Of a stretch of 57,086 nucleotides of DNA, positions 16,665 through 24,315 are shown piece by piece. Position 1 is the first letter of the stretch. Each line of letters begins with the position of its first letter. A model generated the notes under the pieces. That model did not search any database, was not told the DNA's origin, and saw nothing but the letters and a program-made list of their open reading frames with translations. A program made the translations under genes and the position numbers. This stretch comes from Mycobacterium pinniadriaticum (GTDB lineage: Bacteria > Actinomycetota > Actinomycetes > Mycobacteriales > Mycobacteriaceae): assembly GCF_026242045.1 (NCBI RefSeq), contig NZ_JAPJDO010000035.1, forward strand, positions 1-57,086, in the 5' to 3' direction.

Positions 16665-17696
16665 TTACGGAAGTGGATATGCGGCGGTCTTGTCCCCGGT
16701 GAAATCCACCGCGGAGTACTCGTTGAGCTTCGAAAGCCGGTGGTACGCGTCGATCATCCGGACGGTGCCGGACTTCGAGCGCATCACTATCGACTGTGTG
16801 GTGCAACCGCCACCGAAGAAGCGCACACCCTTGAGCAGGTCGCCGTCGGTGACGCCGGTCGCGCAGAAGAAGACGTTCTCGCCGGAGACCAGGTCCTCGG
16901 TGGTCAGTACCCGGTCCAGGTCATGGCCGCGGTCGACGGCCTTCTGACGCTCGGCGTCGTCGGTGGGCGCGAGCTGTGCCTGAATCGCCCCGCCCATGCA
17001 GCGGATGGCGGCGGCGGTGATGATGCCTTCGGGTGTGCCGCCGATACCGGCGAGCAGATCAGTGCCGGAGTCGGGTCGGCAGGCCGAGATCGCACCGGCG
17101 ACGTCGCCATCGGAGATCAGCCGGATCCGGGCGCCGGCGTCACGCACTTCCTCCATCAGCTTGGCGTGCCGCGGTCGGTCCAGGATGCAGACCGTGATGT
17201 CGGACACCGAGGCCTTCCGCACCTTGGCGATGCGCTGGATGTTGGCCGCGATCGGCGAGGTGATGTCGATGAAGTCGGCGACGTCGGGTCCGGCGGCGAT
17301 CTTGTTCATGTAGAACACCGCCGACGGGTCGAACATCGCGCCCCGCTCGGCCACCGCCAGCACCGAGATGGCGTTGGGCATGCCCTTACTCATCAGGGTG
17401 GTGCCGTCCACCGGGTCGACCGCGAAGTCGCAGTCCGGCCCGTCGCCGTTGCCGACCTCTTCGCCGTTGTAGAGCATCGGGGCGTTGTCCTTCTCGCCCT
17501 CGCCGATGACCACGACACCGCGCATCGATACCGAATTGACCAGTTCACGCATGGCGTCGACGGCTGCCCCGTCGCCGCCTTCCTTATCGCCTCGGCCGAC
17601 CCAGCGGCCGGCGGCCATGGCGCCTGCTTCGGTGACCCGAACCAGTTCCAGGGCGAGGTTACGATCGGGCGCTTCACGGCGGCGGGCGTCTGGCAT
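16665..17696 (-). CDS. glpX: Class II fructose-1,6-bisphosphatase
   Basis: A 343-residue GlpX-type FBPase, the gluconeogenic enzyme that dephosphorylates fructose 1,6-bisphosphate, homologous to Rv1099c. Metal-binding motifs typical of the lithium-sensitive phosphatase fold are seen: VVIGEGEKDNAPML and FAVDPVDGTTL. The GGTPEGIITAAA loop matches GlpX substrate-binding. ATG 17696 gives MPDARRREAPDRNLALE. It heads a minus-strand operon with fum and the MFS gene. Upstream lies one copy of a 38-bp sequence that is duplicated on the far side of the PGRS-like gene. Confidence 0.96.
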   Translation of the reverse strand: MPDARRREAPDRNLALELVRVTEAGAMAAGRWVGRGDKEGGDGAAVDAMRELVNSVSMRGVVVIGEGEKDNAPMLYNGEEVGNGDGPDCDFAVDPVDGTTLMSKGMPNAISVLAVAERGAMFDPSAVFYMNKIAAGPDVADFIDITSPIAANIQRIAKVRKASVSDITVCILDRPRHAKLMEEVRDAGARIRLISDGDVAGAISACRPDSGTDLLAGIGGTPEGIITAAAIRCMGGAIQAQLAPTDDAERQKAVDRGHDLDRVLTTEDLVSGENVFFCATGVTDGDLLKGVRFFGGGCTTQSIVMRSKSGTVRMIDAYHRLSKLNEYSAVDFTGDKTAAYPLP

Positions 17697-17706
17697 GGCT
17701 GAGATT

Positions 17707-17744
17707 GTCCCAGAAGCCGGTCGGCAGTCCAGACCTGGGATACT
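17707..17744 (+). repeat. Left copy of a 38-bp imperfect direct repeat
   Basis: GTCCCAGAAGCCGG at the left and CCTGGGATACT at the right are identical to 18585-18622, with 32 of 38 positions matching overall. The copies flank the PGRS-like segment. This copy sits just upstream of glpX and points toward the 3' end of the PGRS-like gene, so it no longer drives a recognisable plus-strand gene. Confidence 0.65.
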
Positions 17745-17822
17745 CGCTCGCGCGATGGCGCCCAGCCAGCTGCGGCCCTGCCTGATGTCGCCGGCGACAT
17801 GCCCCCGTCGCGGGAGGATCAG

Positions 17823-18269
17823 CTATCCGGCGCCGCCGCCGTCACTGGAGTTGCTCGCGCTCCGACCGCTGCGGCCACGCGAGGCTTTGCTGCTGGCGCC
17901 CGACGTGGTTGGCGAACCGCCGCGTGCGGATGTGATGGCGGCGTTGGCGGTCGCGGAGTTTCCGCTTTGACTGCTGTTTCCGCCGGTCTGTTGCTGACCG
18001 GGAGCGCCTGGGTGCCCGGCCCTACCGAGGAATCCGCCCGTGCCGCCGGGTTGGCCGTCAGATGCCCCAGCCCCGCCATTTCCTCCGTTGCCGAAGAGCA
18101 GGCCGCCACCTTGGCCGTTTTCGCCGGGGCCGCCGTCAGCACCGTTGCAGATCAGCCCGCAGCGATTCGCGGTGACCACGGTTGCCAACGCGATCGGGGT
18201 GACATCGTGTGTGGTGCCGATGAGCGCCGCCGTCGAACCCTGTGCGCACGTCTGATCCACCACGATCAT
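17823..18269 (-). CDS. PGRS-like glycine-rich protein (second part of a split gene?)
   Basis: A 148-residue frame. The first 45 residues, MIVVDQTCAQGSTAALIG and on to the CGLICNGADGG motif, resemble the pre-repeat part of mycobacterial secreted PGRS-like proteins. Gly-Gly-Asn/Ala repeats such as LLFGNGGNGGAGASDG follow, then a Ser/Gly/Ala-rich tail. It has no export signal of its own. Its ATG overlaps the TGA of the upstream signal-peptide frame (ATGA at 18266-18269). Either the pair is translationally coupled or one exported protein has been split by a frameshift. A Gly-rich segment at this GC level is easily mis-sequenced. Confidence 0.6.
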   Translation of the reverse strand: MIVVDQTCAQGSTAALIGTTHDVTPIALATVVTANRCGLICNGADGGPGENGQGGGLLFGNGGNGGAGASDGQPGGTGGFLGRAGHPGAPGQQQTGGNSSQSGNSATANAAITSARGGSPTTSGASSKASRGRSGRSASNSSDGGGAG

Positions 18270-18454
18270 GCAACCTGTGGCCGGACGGCGCCGGACTCAG
18301 TGGTGCTGTCACCGAAGCCAACCGGACCGCCGGAGCTTTCGGTGCCTATGATGGCCGATTCAGCCGGCGCCACCCATATCGCGGCGGCTCCAACCAGCGC
18401 CACTCCCGCTGCTCCAACACCGGGGAAACGGAAATTCGCCAACGGTCGACCCAT
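18266..18454 (-). CDS. Signal-peptide fragment preceding the PGRS-like frame
   Basis: A 62-residue frame from ATG 18454: basic MGRPLANFRFPG, a hydrophobic GAAGVALVGAAAIW core, and APAESA that would suit signal peptidase I. It then runs GGPVGFGDSTTESG and stops at TGA 18266-18268. Nothing functional follows the signal, so the mature protein would be about 30 residues. Together with the next frame it looks like one secreted protein, with the reading frame changing at 18266-18269. An in-frame ATG at 18487 would add 11 residues. Confidence 0.5.
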   Translation of the reverse strand: MGRPLANFRFPGVGAAGVALVGAAAIWVAPAESAIIGTESSGGPVGFGDSTTESGAVRPQVA

Positions 18455-18584
18455 CCTCACACCCGCTTCTATGCCGTGGCACGGCATCTCATGACGTCTG
18501 CGCGGGGTGAGCTGACCGCCATCACATACTGACCTGCCGGGCAGGTAATGACTTGGGACCGATTCCGCTCGCGACGTCGTGGCC

Positions 18585-18622
18585 GTCCCAGAAGCCGGGC
18601 CGATGTGCAGGCCTGGGATACT
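18585..18622 (+). promoter_or_regulatory. Right copy of the 38-bp repeat, DUF4245 promoter
   Basis: This copy matches 17707-17744 at 32 of 38 positions. Its last bases, GATACT (18617-18622), form a -10-like hexamer 7 nt before the GTG of the DUF4245 gene, predicting a leaderless transcript. It is probably the original promoter; the other copy would have arisen when the PGRS-like segment was inserted. The rest of the 18455-18629 gap holds nothing else that I recognise. Confidence 0.5.
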
Positions 18623-18629
18623 GGCAATC

Positions 18630-19271
18630 GTGACGACACCGCCGGAGACGGGTGTACCGCCCAAGGAGCCGAAACCCCGGCTGCTCCAGGACGGTCGCGA
18701 CATGTTCTGGTCGCTGGCTCCGCTGCTGCTCGCGTGCATCGTGCTGGCCGGGCTGCTGGGGATGTGCTCGGTGGGCACCAGCGGTCCGCGGGAGGGCACG
18801 GTCCCGGAATATGACGCTGCCGCCGCGCTCAAGGCCGACGCCGAGACGCTGGGCATTCCGATCCGGCTGCCGCAGCTGCCCGCCGGCTGGCAGGCCAACT
18901 CCGGCGGCCGAGGCGGGATCGATGGCGGCCGCACCGACCCGAACGGGCAACGCCAGCGCGCCGTCACTTCGACCGTCGGCTACATCACCCCGTCCAGGAT
19001 GTATGTGAGCCTGACTCAGAGCAACGCCGATGAGCAGGCGCTGGTCGGCTCGATCCACCCGTCGATGTATCCCACCGGCACCCAGGACGTCGACGGCGTG
19101 AAGTGGATCGTCTACGAGGGTGGCGAGGGCACCGAACCGGTGTGGACCACCCGGCTGGAGAGCTCGGCCGGGCCCGCACAGGTGGCCGTCACCGGCGCGG
19201 GAAGCAGCGCCGACTTCCGTGCCCTCGCCGCTGGCACCCAGACCCAACAACCGCTGCCGCCGCGCCGATAG
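18630..19271 (+). CDS. DUF4245 membrane-anchored protein (Rv1100 homolog)
   Basis: A 213-residue protein with a roughly 35-residue cytoplasmic N-terminus, a single transmembrane helix (WSLAPLLLACIVLAGLLG) and an extracytoplasmic DUF4245 domain including RLPQLPAGWQANSGG and YITPSRMYVSLTQS. Function of the family is unknown; it is conserved next to glpX in actinobacteria, corresponding to Rv1100. GTG 18630 gives MTTPPETGVPPKEPK and agrees with the promoter position. Downstream, the dienelactone hydrolase starts 9 bp after its stop with GGAGA upstream, so the two are co-transcribed. Confidence 0.82.
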   Translation: MTTPPETGVPPKEPKPRLLQDGRDMFWSLAPLLLACIVLAGLLGMCSVGTSGPREGTVPEYDAAAALKADAETLGIPIRLPQLPAGWQANSGGRGGIDGGRTDPNGQRQRAVTSTVGYITPSRMYVSLTQSNADEQALVGSIHPSMYPTGTQDVDGVKWIVYEGGEGTEPVWTTRLESSAGPAQVAVTGAGSSADFRALAAGTQTQQPLPPRR

Positions 19272-19280
19272 GAGACCTCG

Positions 19281-20093
19281 ATGCCGGGATCCGAAGCACC
19301 CGAAGCCGACCTCACGGGATGGGTGTGCGAGCCGTTCACGGCGGCCGGCTTCACCCATGACGTGTACCGCAAGGGCGAGGGGCCCGGCGTGGTCCTGATC
19401 CCGGAGATGCCCGGGGTGCATCCCGGGGTGCTGGCGTTGGGCAACTATCTGGTGGACAACGGCTTCACCGTCGCGATCCCGTCGCTGTACGGCACGCCGG
19501 GGGCGCCCGCGATGACCCCCGGTGCGATGGTCACCCTGGCGCGCGGGTGTGTGGCCAAGGAGTTCGCGGCGTTCGCGACCAACAAGGAGCGGCCGGTGTC
19601 GCACTACCTGCGAGCGCTGGCGCGCGACCTGAAAGACAAGACCGGTGCCAAAGGTGTCGGGGTGATCGGGCAGTGCTTCTCCGGCGGCTTCGCGCTGGCG
19701 GCCGCCGTCGACGACAGCGTGCTCGCCCCGGTGCTCAGCCAGCCGTCGGTGCCGATCGCACTGACCGCCAAGCAGAAGCGCGACCCCGGGTTGTCCGAGG
19801 GGGAGATGAAGGTCATCGAGAAGCGGGCCGCCGAAGACGGGCTGTGTGCGTTGGGCCTGCGGTTCAGCGGCGACCCGATGGCGCCGGCGCAGCGGTTCAA
19901 GACGCTCAAGGATCGGCTCGGGGATGCCTTCGAGGTCATCGAGCTCGATTCCTCGAAGGGCAACCCCGACGGATTCGGCCGGATGGCCCATTCGGTGCTG
20001 ACGCTGGAGGTGCGCGAGGTCGAGAACCAGCCGGCCTATGAAGCGCGCAAGCGGGTTGTCCAGTTCCTCAAAGACCGGCTGAGCCCGGAATAA
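19281..20093 (+). CDS. Dienelactone hydrolase family protein
   Basis: A 270-residue alpha/beta hydrolase of the DLH family, which hydrolyses dienelactones or related cyclic esters. The nucleophile is Cys132 in GQCFSGG, the usual DLH cysteine, and E42 in PEMPGVHPG corresponds to the Glu that activates it. An insertion of about 25 charged residues (TAKQKRDPGLSEGEMKVIEK) precedes the acid-containing strand. The His is in GRMAHS. It is in line with DUF4245 upstream and an F420-type oxidoreductase 28 bp downstream, possibly one transcription unit. Confidence 0.85.
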   Translation: MPGSEAPEADLTGWVCEPFTAAGFTHDVYRKGEGPGVVLIPEMPGVHPGVLALGNYLVDNGFTVAIPSLYGTPGAPAMTPGAMVTLARGCVAKEFAAFATNKERPVSHYLRALARDLKDKTGAKGVGVIGQCFSGGFALAAAVDDSVLAPVLSQPSVPIALTAKQKRDPGLSEGEMKVIEKRAAEDGLCALGLRFSGDPMAPAQRFKTLKDRLGDAFEVIELDSSKGNPDGFGRMAHSVLTLEVREVENQPAYEARKRVVQFLKDRLSPE

Positions 20094-20121
20094 ATCGCGG
20101 TGGGCCGCGCTTGTCGCGTGG

Positions 20122-20940
20122 GTGAGCTATCCCGTGCGCGTCGCCGTCCAGATCCAGCCCGCTGACACACCCGACTACGCCACCTGGCGGCAGGCTGTCC
20201 TGCATGCCGAGGAAATCGGGGTGGACGTCATCTTCGGCTACGACCACTTCCACGCACCAATGATCGAGACCATCGTCGACGCCAAGCCGGTGCTGGCCGA
20301 TGTTCAGCCGGATGTGAACAATTTCGAGGGCTGGACCGCGTTGGCGTCGTGGGGCGAGATCACCACCCGCGCCCAGATCGGTCTGCTGGTCGCCGGCATC
20401 GGATACCGCAATCCGGACCTGCTCGCGGACATGGCGCGCACCGTCGACCACATCAGTGGTGGCCGGGCCATTTTGGGCGTCGGCGCTGGCTGGTATGAAA
20501 AGGATTACACCACTTATGGTTTCGACTTCGGAACGGTGAAGTCACGCGCGGATCTGTTCGATGAGGGCTTGCTGCGCATCGAGCGCCGATTCGAGATGCT
20601 GCGGCCGGCGCCGCTGCGGAAGATCCCGATTCTCATCGGGGGTTCCGGTCCAAAGCGGACCCTGCCGGCCGTGGCGCGCCATGCCGATATCTGGCACACC
20701 TTCCTGCCGATCGACTCCTACCGCGAGGCCAGCGCCCGTGTCGGGGAACTGGCTGCCGGGTTCGGCCGGGCGGACTCCGATATCGAGCGGTCGACATTAT
20801 GGACCGACCCACAGTCCGCGGACGCTTACCTGGCCGCCGGGGCCACGCTGTTCCACACCGAGATTCGGGCCGTGGATGGCAAATACGACCTGAGCTTTGT
20901 CGACAAACTAGTGGCCTGGCGGGACGCGAAGACGTCCTAG
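20122..20940 (+). CDS. LLM-class F420-dependent oxidoreductase
   Basis: A 272-residue TIM-barrel protein of the luciferase-like monooxygenase superfamily. In mycobacteria most such proteins use the deazaflavin F420 rather than FMN. Family features: the VDVIFGYDHFHAP segment at the substrate face, GYRNPDLLADMARTVDHISGGR, and GVGAGWYEKDYTTYGF. The substrate is unknown. GTG 20122 gives MSYPVRVAVQIQP. It lies 28 bp after the DLH gene. The only other feature up to 21241 is a broken flavin/F420-binding protein gene on the opposite strand. Confidence 0.87.
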   Translation: MSYPVRVAVQIQPADTPDYATWRQAVLHAEEIGVDVIFGYDHFHAPMIETIVDAKPVLADVQPDVNNFEGWTALASWGEITTRAQIGLLVAGIGYRNPDLLADMARTVDHISGGRAILGVGAGWYEKDYTTYGFDFGTVKSRADLFDEGLLRIERRFEMLRPAPLRKIPILIGGSGPKRTLPAVARHADIWHTFLPIDSYREASARVGELAAGFGRADSDIERSTLWTDPQSADAYLAAGATLFHTEIRAVDGKYDLSFVDKLVAWRDAKTS

Positions 20941-20952
20941 GAGGCCATGCGC

Positions 20953-21228
20953 CTATTCTCGCTCGACGGTGCGCAACCCCTGGGCAGCTGTCCACCATTC
21001 GATGACCAGCAGCGTGGCGGCATCGTTGAGATGGGTGAGCACGACCTCGGTGATATCGGCACGGAAGAGGTCGCCGTCGGGGCCGTCGGTGATCGAACCG
21101 TCGTCGAAGGTCACCTCGATGCCGGAGATCCGTGGCGGCCCATCGGCGCGCAGCGTGGTGATGGTCTTGTGCTTGTGCGCGTCGAACAGCGCCTGCACCC
21201 GCCATGGTGATGGTCGTCATCTCCTGGT
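20953..21228 (-). pseudogene. Remnant of a PPOX-class F420/FMN-binding protein
   Basis: The minus strand encodes RVQALFDAHKHKTITTLRAD and PPRISGIEVTFDDG, matching the start of pyridoxamine-5'-phosphate-oxidase-like proteins. It then jumps directly to GPDGDLFRADITEVVLTHL, normally about 60-80 residues further on, and ends in GLRTVERE. The flavin-contacting middle is missing, a stop codon lies just upstream of the conserved N-terminal segment, and no good start codon is present. I read this as a pseudogene with an internal deletion. It lies downstream of the AI-2E exporter gene. Confidence 0.6.
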
Positions 21229-21241
21229 ACCGCCAGGTCGA

Positions 21242-22420
21242 CTAATCCTCGGCGGGCTCGCCGTCTGCGGCGACCGCGGTAGTCTGCGCCTCCTGCTTGA
21301 TTCGCCGCCGGAACAACCGGCGGCGAGTCTCGGGCGGTTCGGCCGACGTCATCTCCACTCCCCGGTACACAGCTAGATACACCGAGATGGTCGTGACGAT
21401 GACGATCATGAGCACCGGGCCCAGCACGATTCCCCAGAAGCCGAACATCGCGATCCCGGAGAACACCGCCAGCAGCATCAGCGCCGGGTCCAGCCGGGCC
21501 TCGCGCGGCACCAGGATGGGTCGCAGGATGTTGTCGATGTTGGTGACGGCGATGATGTGGAACAGCACCACGAACAGTCCACCGGGGATATTGCCGAAGA
21601 ACATCATCCCGATGCCGAACGGGATGGTAAGGACGCCGCTGCCCAGCGGGATGATCGACAGTGCGGTCAGGATGATGCAGAAGATGAAGAACCCGTCGTG
21701 AAAGCCGCCGATGTAGATCGAGACCGCACCCGAGATGCCTTGGACCAGAGCGATGATGAACTGTCCCGTGACGGTTCCCCGCACCATGGCGCCCATCTTG
21801 GTCAGGTAGAGATCGGTGACCTCTTCGCCGAGTGGGTTCAACCGTCGGATCAACAGCAGTACCTGCTGTTGGTTGGTGAGCAGCGAGACGAAGACGTAGA
21901 TGAAGATGATCGCCGAGGTGATCGCGCCGATCACCCCGCCGGCGGCACCTCGAAGTGAGCGCAGCAGCCATTGGCCGACGTCTTGGGCGACGTTGACCAT
22001 CGTGGTCCGCAGTGAATCGGCGCTGACGGTGAAGTGGCCGAACGGCAGTTTGGCCAGGAGTTCGTTGACCATCCCCAGTGCCTTGTCGCCGAGCGTGGAC
22101 AGGTCCGCGGTCTGCGTCCACTCGGAGACATTGGCCAACATGTGCGAAACCTGAAGTACCGCAATAGTTATCAATCCGCTGAGCGGGATGATGACGGTAG
22201 CCAGGGCGGCCAGCACCGTCAGCGTCGCCGACAGCCCGGTCCCGAACCTTCGCCGGCACCGGTTGTACAGGGGGGTGAAGAGATAGGCGACGATGGCCGC
22301 GATCACCACCAGGATGAAATAGTGCCGCAGAAAGTAGGCGCCGAGCGCCACGGCGACGACGGTGAGGATCGCCAGCGCGCGCTTTTGGGTCGGGGTGAAC
22401 TCGGTGTTCACCGAAGTCAC
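21242..22420 (-). CDS. AI-2E family transporter
   Basis: A 392-residue membrane protein homologous to Rv1101c. Members export autoinducer-2-like compounds or act as Na+/H+ antiporters; substrate unknown here. It has a short Arg-rich break after two N-terminal helices, a periplasmic region at about 70-140, and a C-terminal block of helices containing GSGVLTIPFGI, HIIAVTNIDNILRP and GFWGIVLGPV, all typical of the family. The GTG at 22420 overlaps the TGA of the upstream SDR gene (GTGA), indicating translational coupling; GTG 22411 is also possible. It is the last gene of the epimerase-SDR-exporter operon. Confidence 0.85.
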   Translation of the reverse strand: MTSVNTEFTPTQKRALAILTVVAVALGAYFLRHYFILVVIAAIVAYLFTPLYNRCRRRFGTGLSATLTVLAALATVIIPLSGLITIAVLQVSHMLANVSEWTQTADLSTLGDKALGMVNELLAKLPFGHFTVSADSLRTTMVNVAQDVGQWLLRSLRGAAGGVIGAITSAIIFIYVFVSLLTNQQQVLLLIRRLNPLGEEVTDLYLTKMGAMVRGTVTGQFIIALVQGISGAVSIYIGGFHDGFFIFCIILTALSIIPLGSGVLTIPFGIGMMFFGNIPGGLFVVLFHIIAVTNIDNILRPILVPREARLDPALMLLAVFSGIAMFGFWGIVLGPVLMIVIVTTISVYLAVYRGVEMTSAEPPETRRRLFRRRIKQEAQTTAVAADGEPAED

Positions 22421-23190
22421 TGATTCATCAGCCGGGTCAGGTGTTCGGCGATGTTGGGGTAACGCTTCAGATGTGCACCGCCGTTGAGGTCGAGGATCTC
22501 GCCGGTGAGCCATGATGACTGCGGAGAACACAGGAACGCCACCGCGTCGGCGATGTCTTGCGGCGTGCCCGGACGGCCCAGCGCGGTGTTCTCGACGTAC
22601 TCGTCGACGACACCGGGCACCATCGCCGCCCCCTCCGTCAGCGGGGTGTGCACGAAGCCCGGCGCGACGGCGTTGACCCGGATGCCGTGTGGGCCCAACT
22701 CCAGCGCGGCCACCTGGGTCAGCATCGACAATCCGGCCTTGGCCGCGCAGTATGCGCTCATCCCGATCGCCGGCTGGCGGGCGTTCAGGGATGTCAGGGA
22801 CACCAATGCGCCGCCGTCACCGAGATGTCGGCCGGCGTGCTTGATCACCAGGAATGCCCCGTTGAGGCAGACGTCGACGACCGAGCGGAACTGCTCGGCG
22901 TCGAGTTCGGTGATGAGGCCGAAACCGCTGAACCCGGCGCAGTTCACCACCACGTGCAGCCCACCTTCGCGAGCCACCACATCATCGAAAAGCGCTGCCA
23001 CCGTGGCCTCGTCGGTGACCTCCACCGCGGCCCAGGTATGCGGGTCGCCCAGCTCGGCGGCGCGCTCGCGGGCCAACTCGGTGTTGCGATCGGCGATCGT
23101 GACCCGCGCGCCTTGCGCCGCAAGCGTCTGGGCCGTCGCCCAGCCGATGCCCGAGGCGCCCCCGACGATCACCGCCACCTGATCGCTCAT
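22417..23190 (-). CDS. SDR family NAD(P)-dependent oxidoreductase
   Basis: A 257-residue classical short-chain dehydrogenase. The Rossmann motif GGASGIG lies at about residues 10-16, followed by ADRN with an Asp at the end of strand 2, which favours NAD(H). NCAGFSGFG, a Ser in VSLTSLNA, and YCAAK complete the catalytic set. The C-terminal LTGEILDLNGG is typical. ATG 23190 overlaps the TGA of the upstream epimerase gene (ATGA), and its own stop overlaps the exporter GTG, so three genes are translationally coupled. The KstR-like site upstream of the operon hints at a steroid or lipid substrate; this is inference. Confidence 0.87.
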   Translation of the reverse strand: MSDQVAVIVGGASGIGWATAQTLAAQGARVTIADRNTELARERAAELGDPHTWAAVEVTDEATVAALFDDVVAREGGLHVVVNCAGFSGFGLITELDAEQFRSVVDVCLNGAFLVIKHAGRHLGDGGALVSLTSLNARQPAIGMSAYCAAKAGLSMLTQVAALELGPHGIRVNAVAPGFVHTPLTEGAAMVPGVVDEYVENTALGRPGTPQDIADAVAFLCSPQSSWLTGEILDLNGGAHLKRYPNIAEHLTRLMNQ

Positions 23191-24254
23191 GACACCCTCC
23201 CGTCGTTCTCCGGAGCACCCCACTTGCGCCGCACCGCCTCCCACGGATTGCCGTAGCCGGGCGGCTGGCCGTGATACGGGGACTGGCGCTTGAGGTACTC
23301 GCGGGCCAGCGGTGCGATAACCCGGAACAGGTAGCGCTTCCAGCCGACCCTGTTCGCCGTCTCGGCCAGCATGTCCGGCCAGGAATAGTGCTGGTGTTTG
23401 AGGAGCTGCTGGGCGGTCGCCGAATCCATCCAGTCGGTGGCGAACCAGCCGCCGTCGTCGTTCGGGTCGCCTTTGCGCCCGGCGGGCAGCGCCCCCACCA
23501 GACCCATCGCCGCGGCGGTGGACTGCCCGATATCGCCCTGCCGCAGCCGGTGGCTGTCGTCACCGCCGATCAACAGAGTCTGGCCCAGCGCGTCCGCGGT
23601 GGTGGCCGCGGCGAAGGCGGATGCCACATCGCGAACGTCGACGGTCTGCAGCCGCCCGTCGGTGGGCAGCACGCCTTCGAAGAAGATCAAGTTGGGATCC
23701 ATACCCAGGTTGGGTTGGGTGGTCAGCACCCCGCCCAACCGCAGGATCACCCAGTCCAGCGTCGAGGCCCGCACGATCCCCTCGGCCTCAACCTTGTGCT
23801 TGCCGTAATTGTCGTATGGATTGACCGGTGTCTGTGCGGTGAGCACGTCGGTGACCCGGTGCGGGTTGCGCGGCCCGTAGACGGCGATGCTCGACGCCTG
23901 CACCAGCCGGGGCGGCTTAGGTTGGGCCTCAGCTGCTTTCACCAGGTTTGCGGTTGCTCCCACATTGACCTTGTAGGCCAGCCCGGGCTTGGCGTAGCAC
24001 AGCGGGGGGATCACCGCGGCCAGGTGGATGACCGCGGTGGGGGAGACATCGGTCAGTAGCGCCTCGACGGCGGTCGGGTCGGTCAGATCGGTCCACCGCA
24101 CCTCCACACCGGACGGTAGTTCTTCGGCGGCCTTCCGGGTCGCCGAGGTGTCCAGGTCGGTGGCGATCACATGACGGCCAGCGGCCGCCAAATGCCTGAC
24201 CGTGGCGCTTCCCACCAACCCGAATGCGCCGGTTACCAGCACAGCGTCGGACAT
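23187..24254 (-). CDS. NAD-dependent epimerase/dehydratase (extended SDR, 3beta-HSD-like)
   Basis: A 355-residue extended short-chain dehydrogenase. N-terminal TGAFGLVGSATV is the nucleotide-binding motif, followed by ATDLD. The catalytic pair lies in NPYDNYGKHKVEAE (YxxxK), and VQASSIAVYG precedes it. The roughly 130-residue C-terminal part is substrate-specific and rich in Trp/Tyr (YSWPDMLAETANRVGW). Substrate unknown; sugar nucleotide and sterol dehydrogenases share this fold. It heads a coupled operon with an SDR and a transporter and has a KstR-like palindrome 22 bp upstream. Confidence 0.85.
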   Translation of the reverse strand: MSDAVLVTGAFGLVGSATVRHLAAAGRHVIATDLDTSATRKAAEELPSGVEVRWTDLTDPTAVEALLTDVSPTAVIHLAAVIPPLCYAKPGLAYKVNVGATANLVKAAEAQPKPPRLVQASSIAVYGPRNPHRVTDVLTAQTPVNPYDNYGKHKVEAEGIVRASTLDWVILRLGGVLTTQPNLGMDPNLIFFEGVLPTDGRLQTVDVRDVASAFAAATTADALGQTLLIGGDDSHRLRQGDIGQSTAAAMGLVGALPAGRKGDPNDDGGWFATDWMDSATAQQLLKHQHYSWPDMLAETANRVGWKRYLFRVIAPLAREYLKRQSPYHGQPPGYGNPWEAVRRKWGAPENDGRVS

Positions 24255-24275
24255 CGAGTTCCTTCCTCAGCGTGT

Positions 24276-24290
24276 CGAGAACGCGTTCCA
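24276..24290. promoter_or_regulatory. KstR-like palindromic operator upstream of the epimerase operon
   Basis: GAACGCGTTC is a perfect 10-bp palindrome within CGAGAACGCGTTCCA, matching the KstR core AACnnGTT with one flank position off the full TnnAACnnGTTnnA pattern. It is centred about 30 bp upstream of ATG 24254 and lies in the 61-bp gap after the formylglycine-generating enzyme gene. KstR is the TetR repressor of mycobacterial cholesterol catabolism. Other TetR regulators bind similar palindromes. Confidence 0.4.
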
Positions 24291-24315
24291 GTCAAGCACG
24301 GGTGGGGTGCTTGAC

